In this document: positions 5,867 through 8,047 of the stretch, in pieces
How positions within the stretch are numbered: position 1 is the stretch's first letter
How the letters are laid out: each line of letters starts with the position of its first letter
NCBI GenBank assembly: GCA_937910975.1
Contig: CALEMZ010000228.1
Location: 1 to 8,047, forward strand
DNA length: 8,047 nucleotides
Origin: an uncultured Pseudorhodobacter sp.
GTDB taxonomy: Bacteria; Pseudomonadota; Alphaproteobacteria; Rhodobacterales; Rhodobacteraceae
Direction of reading: 5' to 3'
Notes under the pieces: generated by a model
The model's input: only the letters and a program-made list of their open reading frames with translations
What the model was told of the DNA's origin: nothing
The model's database searches: none
Made by a program: the position numbers and the translations under genes

Positions 5867-5900
5867 ATGGGCGGAGCTAGCCAATACTAGCCCCGCCCAT
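5867..5900 (-). terminator. Strong 14-bp hairpin between the SDR and histidine-phosphatase genes
   Basis: ATGGGCGGAGCTAG (5867-5880) and CTAGCCCCGCCCAT (5887-5900) are inverted repeats with one mismatch and a 6-base loop. In minus-strand RNA the mismatch is a G-U pair, so the stem is 14 bp without a break. It begins 27 bp past the SDR stop and ends shortly before the phosphatase ribosome-binding site. No U-run follows, so it may stop transcription weakly, protect the SDR mRNA 3' end, or damp expression of the phosphatase gene. Confidence 0.6.
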
Positions 5901-5927
5901 AGTTAACGGCACTATGGGGCTCATGCC

Positions 5928-6707
5928 TCAGATCGTGGCATTAACCGCGCCACCATCAAGCAACAGGTTCTGGCCCACGATGAAGCCCGCCTTCTCGGAA
6001 CACAAGAAAGCGCAGGCCGCGCCGAACTCTTCGGCCGTGCCATAGCGGCGGGCGGGAATTGTGGCTTGACGTTGCTTGCGCGCTTGCGGAATATCGATGC
6101 CTTGCGCCTTGGCCACGCCGCCATCAAGGCTGGTCGCGCGATCCGTATCATGGATGCCGGGCAGAAGGTTGTTGATGGTCACGCCATGTTCAGCGACTTG
6201 CCGTGCAGTGCCCGCGACAAAGCCAGTAAGCCCGGTGCGCGCAGCGTTGGAAAGCCCCAGCTGCGGAATCGGTGCCTTGACGGAGCCGGAGGTGATGTTG
6301 ACCACCCTGCCCCATTTGCGCGCGATCATCCCCGGCAGCAGCGCCTGCATCAGGGCGATAGGTGTCAGCATGTTGCCATCCAGCGCCTTGATGAAATCAT
6401 CGCGGCTCCAATCGGACCAGAGGCCGGGTGGCGGGCCACCAGCATTGGTCACGAGAATATCGACGTCACCTGCGGCGGCGAGCACCCGCGCGCGGCCATC
6501 TTCGGTGGTGATATCGGCGGCGACCGCGGTCACTTCCACCCCGTAAGTGGCGCGGATATACGCGGCGGTAGCCTGCAGCGCCTCATCCCCGCGGGCGTTG
6601 ATGACAAGGTTCACACCCGCTTCGGCCAAAGCCTCGGCACAGCCCCGCCCCAAGCCTTTTGAGGCCGCACAGACCAGCGCCTTCTTGCCCTTGATACCCA
6701 GATCCAT
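5928..6707 (-). CDS. Short-chain dehydrogenase/reductase (SDR) family protein lacking the YxxxK motif
   Basis: The 259-residue protein has the classical SDR length and Rossmann layout. The glycine-rich nucleotide-binding motif is AASKGLG (14-20), followed by NARG at 37-40, AADIT (63-67), VTNAGG (86-91), and VVNITSGS with the catalytic-type Ser (135-142). PG (183-184) and a C-terminal GQNLLLDGGAV (245-255) complete the fold. The signature Tyr-x-x-x-Lys is absent: the aligned positions read Ser153-Asn-Ala-Ala-Arg157. It resembles BKR-like, 3-oxoacyl-ACP-reductase-like SDRs of an atypical subgroup, and its reaction is unknown. ATG 6707-6705 is chosen because AGGAGG lies about 8 bases before it and the SDR fold starts there. 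An in-frame extension to 6827 has no family support. The gene diverges from the Hint-type gene. Confidence 0.9.
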   Translation of the reverse strand: MDLGIKGKKALVCAASKGLGRGCAEALAEAGVNLVINARGDEALQATAAYIRATYGVEVTAVAADITTEDGRARVLAAAGDVDILVTNAGGPPPGLWSDWSRDDFIKALDGNMLTPIALMQALLPGMIARKWGRVVNITSGSVKAPIPQLGLSNAARTGLTGFVAGTARQVAEHGVTINNLLPGIHDTDRATSLDGGVAKAQGIDIPQARKQRQATIPARRYGTAEEFGAACAFLCSEKAGFIVGQNLLLDGGAVNATI

Positions 6708-6954
6708 CTTTCGTCCTCCTCGGTTCATATGCTGCACCAGAGGTAGCAGTGCCTGCGGCCAAGGGAAAGTGGGCTTGCATGTTTCGCAGACCGGAAGGCA
6801 TTCAAAAGAGCATATTGGAAACAGCATTCACAATCTGTATCTGTTGCTTCGACCCAAAATTCTATTTTTTCTTACGCTAGCAACGGGCTTAAGGGTTTGA
6901 TAAGGCTAACCTTGGGAAGATGGGGTATCCTTCGCTGACTTTAGCTCTTGAGAA
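6708..6954. promoter_or_regulatory. Divergent intergenic region between SDR and Hint-type genes
   Basis: These 247 bp separate two divergently read genes. The SDR side carries a strong AGGAGG ribosome-binding site. The middle (about 6850-6880) is AT-rich, with a T-run at 6865-6870, and includes TAGAAT on the minus strand as a -10-like hexamer. A short direct repeat ATCTGT-ATCTGT lies at 6833-6844. On the plus side TTGATA (6897-6902) resembles a -35, but no well-spaced -10 was found. I could not define either promoter securely. Confidence 0.4.
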
Positions 6955-7977
6955 ATGGATTTTAGCTTGATCGAAGCCCCGAGCGTCGCGTCTCCGCCTA
7001 CACAAGTTTGTCAGGTTTTCAAATGCGATGACATCTATGTCAGCATCGGTGTCAACCATGGTGAAGGCCTTGCGGGGCTGGATGACGTGTGCCTTGGCGA
7101 TATATATGTGCTGGCCGTTAACCCCGCAGCGCAGGCGATGACGTTGCAGCGCGACGCTGCGGCCCAGATCATCGCCCCTGACAGCCAAACCGGAACGCCG
7201 GGTGCCAAGGTCACGCTGGCGGCGCGCTACACGATGATGGCACCCGACGGCGACAAGTTGGAGTTGCTTGCGCTGCGGGTGGACCCGGACGCGGCGTATT
7301 TCATCCTTCCCCTCTCGCCCATGGGGACAAATATCGAATATACGCTGGTCAAGATGGATAAACCGCAACCCGATGAGCGGCTGATGGACCTTTTGTGCAT
7401 TTCCTTTGCGCGCGGCACGCTGATCACATTGGGCGATGGCAGCCAACGCCCGATTGAGGAGTTGGCGCCTGGTGACCGCGTTCTGACGCGCGACCATGGC
7501 CCGCAAGCGGTGCGCTGGCTTGGGAATGTGACATTGCGCGCGGTCGGGGCCTATGCGCCCGTGATCATTCCGGCGGGTGTGATGGGGAACGCAGGGGATC
7601 TGGTGGTCAGCCAGCATCACCGCATGTTCCTTTATCAGCGCAAGAAGGCTGGCGGCGTGCCACAATCGGAATTGCTGGTGCAGGCCAAGCATCTGGTCGA
7701 TGGTGATCGTATTTTCCTGCGAGAAGGCGGGTATGTCGATTATTTCAGCCTCGTCTTCGACGATCATGAGATTATTTATGCCGAAAGTATTCCGGCAGAA
7801 AGCCTGATGGTAAGTGAGGCCACAGTTTCGCGGCTGCCGCCCGAACTTGCGGCAGAAGTGAAGCAGCGCTTTCCGGGGCTGAGCCAGAGCCAGAATTTTG
7901 GCATCGAAGCTGGCCCGCAGGCGATCAAGGCCATCTTCCAAGATTTGGCCAAACGTGGTGGCCGTGGCGCGCGCTGA
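6955..7977 (+). CDS. Hint_2-type (hedgehog/intein-like) domain protein
   Basis: The 340-residue protein has a ~145-residue N-terminal part of unknown fold. A Hint_2-like domain follows: FARGTLITLGDG (151-162), IEELAPGDRVLTRDHGPQAVRWLG (167-190), GDLVVSQHHRMFL (214-226), LLVQAKHLV (240-248), and HEIIYAESIPAESL (271-284). These match the blocks of bacterial Hint_2 proteins, common in Rhodobacterales and often at the end of secreted or repeat proteins. The residue just before FARGT, which would be the nucleophilic Cys1 in self-processing inteins or hedgehogs, is Ser150, with a Cys two residues earlier (Cys148). No signal peptide is seen. The N-terminal part has no repeats I recognise. The ATG at 6955 has only a weak GAG element close before it. 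Function of such proteins is unknown; self-cleavage is doubtful here. Confidence 0.85.
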   Translation: MDFSLIEAPSVASPPTQVCQVFKCDDIYVSIGVNHGEGLAGLDDVCLGDIYVLAVNPAAQAMTLQRDAAAQIIAPDSQTGTPGAKVTLAARYTMMAPDGDKLELLALRVDPDAAYFILPLSPMGTNIEYTLVKMDKPQPDERLMDLLCISFARGTLITLGDGSQRPIEELAPGDRVLTRDHGPQAVRWLGNVTLRAVGAYAPVIIPAGVMGNAGDLVVSQHHRMFLYQRKKAGGVPQSELLVQAKHLVDGDRIFLREGGYVDYFSLVFDDHEIIYAESIPAESLMVSEATVSRLPPELAAEVKQRFPGLSQSQNFGIEAGPQAIKAIFQDLAKRGGRGAR

Positions 7978-8011
7978 CCGGATGTAAAGGCGCACACGCG
8001 GAACTGTTGCG

Positions 8012-8041
8012 AAGCGGCAAAATTGCGTTTATGTGCCGCTT
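8012..8041. repeat. 8-bp inverted repeat downstream of the Hint-type gene
   Basis: AAGCGGCA (8012-8019) and TGCCGCTT (8034-8041) are perfect complements across a 14-base AT-rich spacer, starting 34 bp after the Hint gene stop. It could be a weak terminator for that gene or an operator for a gene beyond the window. No clear T-run is visible before the window ends. Confidence 0.4.
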
Positions 8042-8047
8042 ATGTTA

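Noticed and set aside
6708..6827. In-frame 40-residue N-terminal extension of the SDR protein from ATG 6827
   Set aside because: The strong AGGAGG sits before ATG 6707 and the SDR fold starts there; the extension is not family-like.
6889..7995. 368-codon open frame antisense to the Hint gene
   Set aside because: It mirrors the whole Hint-type gene, its product has no domain features, and such antisense frames are common in GC-rich coding DNA.

Overview
The window looks like chromosomal DNA of a GC-rich alphaproteobacterium, most likely Rhodobacterales (Roseobacter group). This rests on the character of the proteins: a tatABC operon with an alanine/proline/lysine-rich TatB tail, a short-headed AAA+ ATPase of the DUF815 type, a LysM/degenerate-M23 protein and a Hint_2-type protein, a family common in that order. 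The assignment is inference from sequence style, not from a search. No plasmid, phage, transposon, CRISPR or RNA-gene signature was seen.

Layout. Bases 1-895 (+) hold the 3' part of a LysM plus LytM/M23 cell-wall protein that lacks most zinc-site residues. It converges on a four-gene minus-strand unit, tatA (3525-3310), tatB (3283-2681), tatC (2684-1812) and a DUF815-type AAA+ ATPase (1811-972). These are packed tightly, with an ATGA overlap for tatB/tatC and TGAATG abutment for tatC/ATPase, and a large hairpin lies at the convergent end (892-945). Divergent from tatA is a small YafY/HTH_11-type regulator (3711-4076, +) consisting of little more than the DNA-binding half. Two inverted repeats lie in the shared promoter region. 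The regulator ends 5 bp from the convergent stop of an orphan FbpC/PotA-like ABC ATPase (5167-4082, -).

Upstream of that lie a histidine-phosphatase-superfamily protein (5849-5268, -) with an altered RHG motif and an SDR-family protein (6707-5928, -) without the YxxxK motif, separated by a strong 14-bp hairpin. A 247-bp divergent region then leads to a Hint_2-type protein (6955-7977, +). The last 70 bases hold an 8-bp inverted repeat.

How the genes work together. The tat block builds the twin-arginine translocase for folded proteins, and the ATPase is probably translated by coupling to tatC. The LysM/LytM protein acts on the cell wall, probably as an amidase activator of NlpD/EnvC type. The other genes look like separate housekeeping or accessory functions with no evident shared pathway. 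A recurring theme is that four proteins of well-known catalytic families (M23, histidine phosphatase, SDR, Hint) carry substitutions at hallmark catalytic positions. I see no clear undescribed multi-gene system; the observations most worth checking are the WYL-less regulator with its operators, the tat/AAA+ coupling and the non-canonical active sites.
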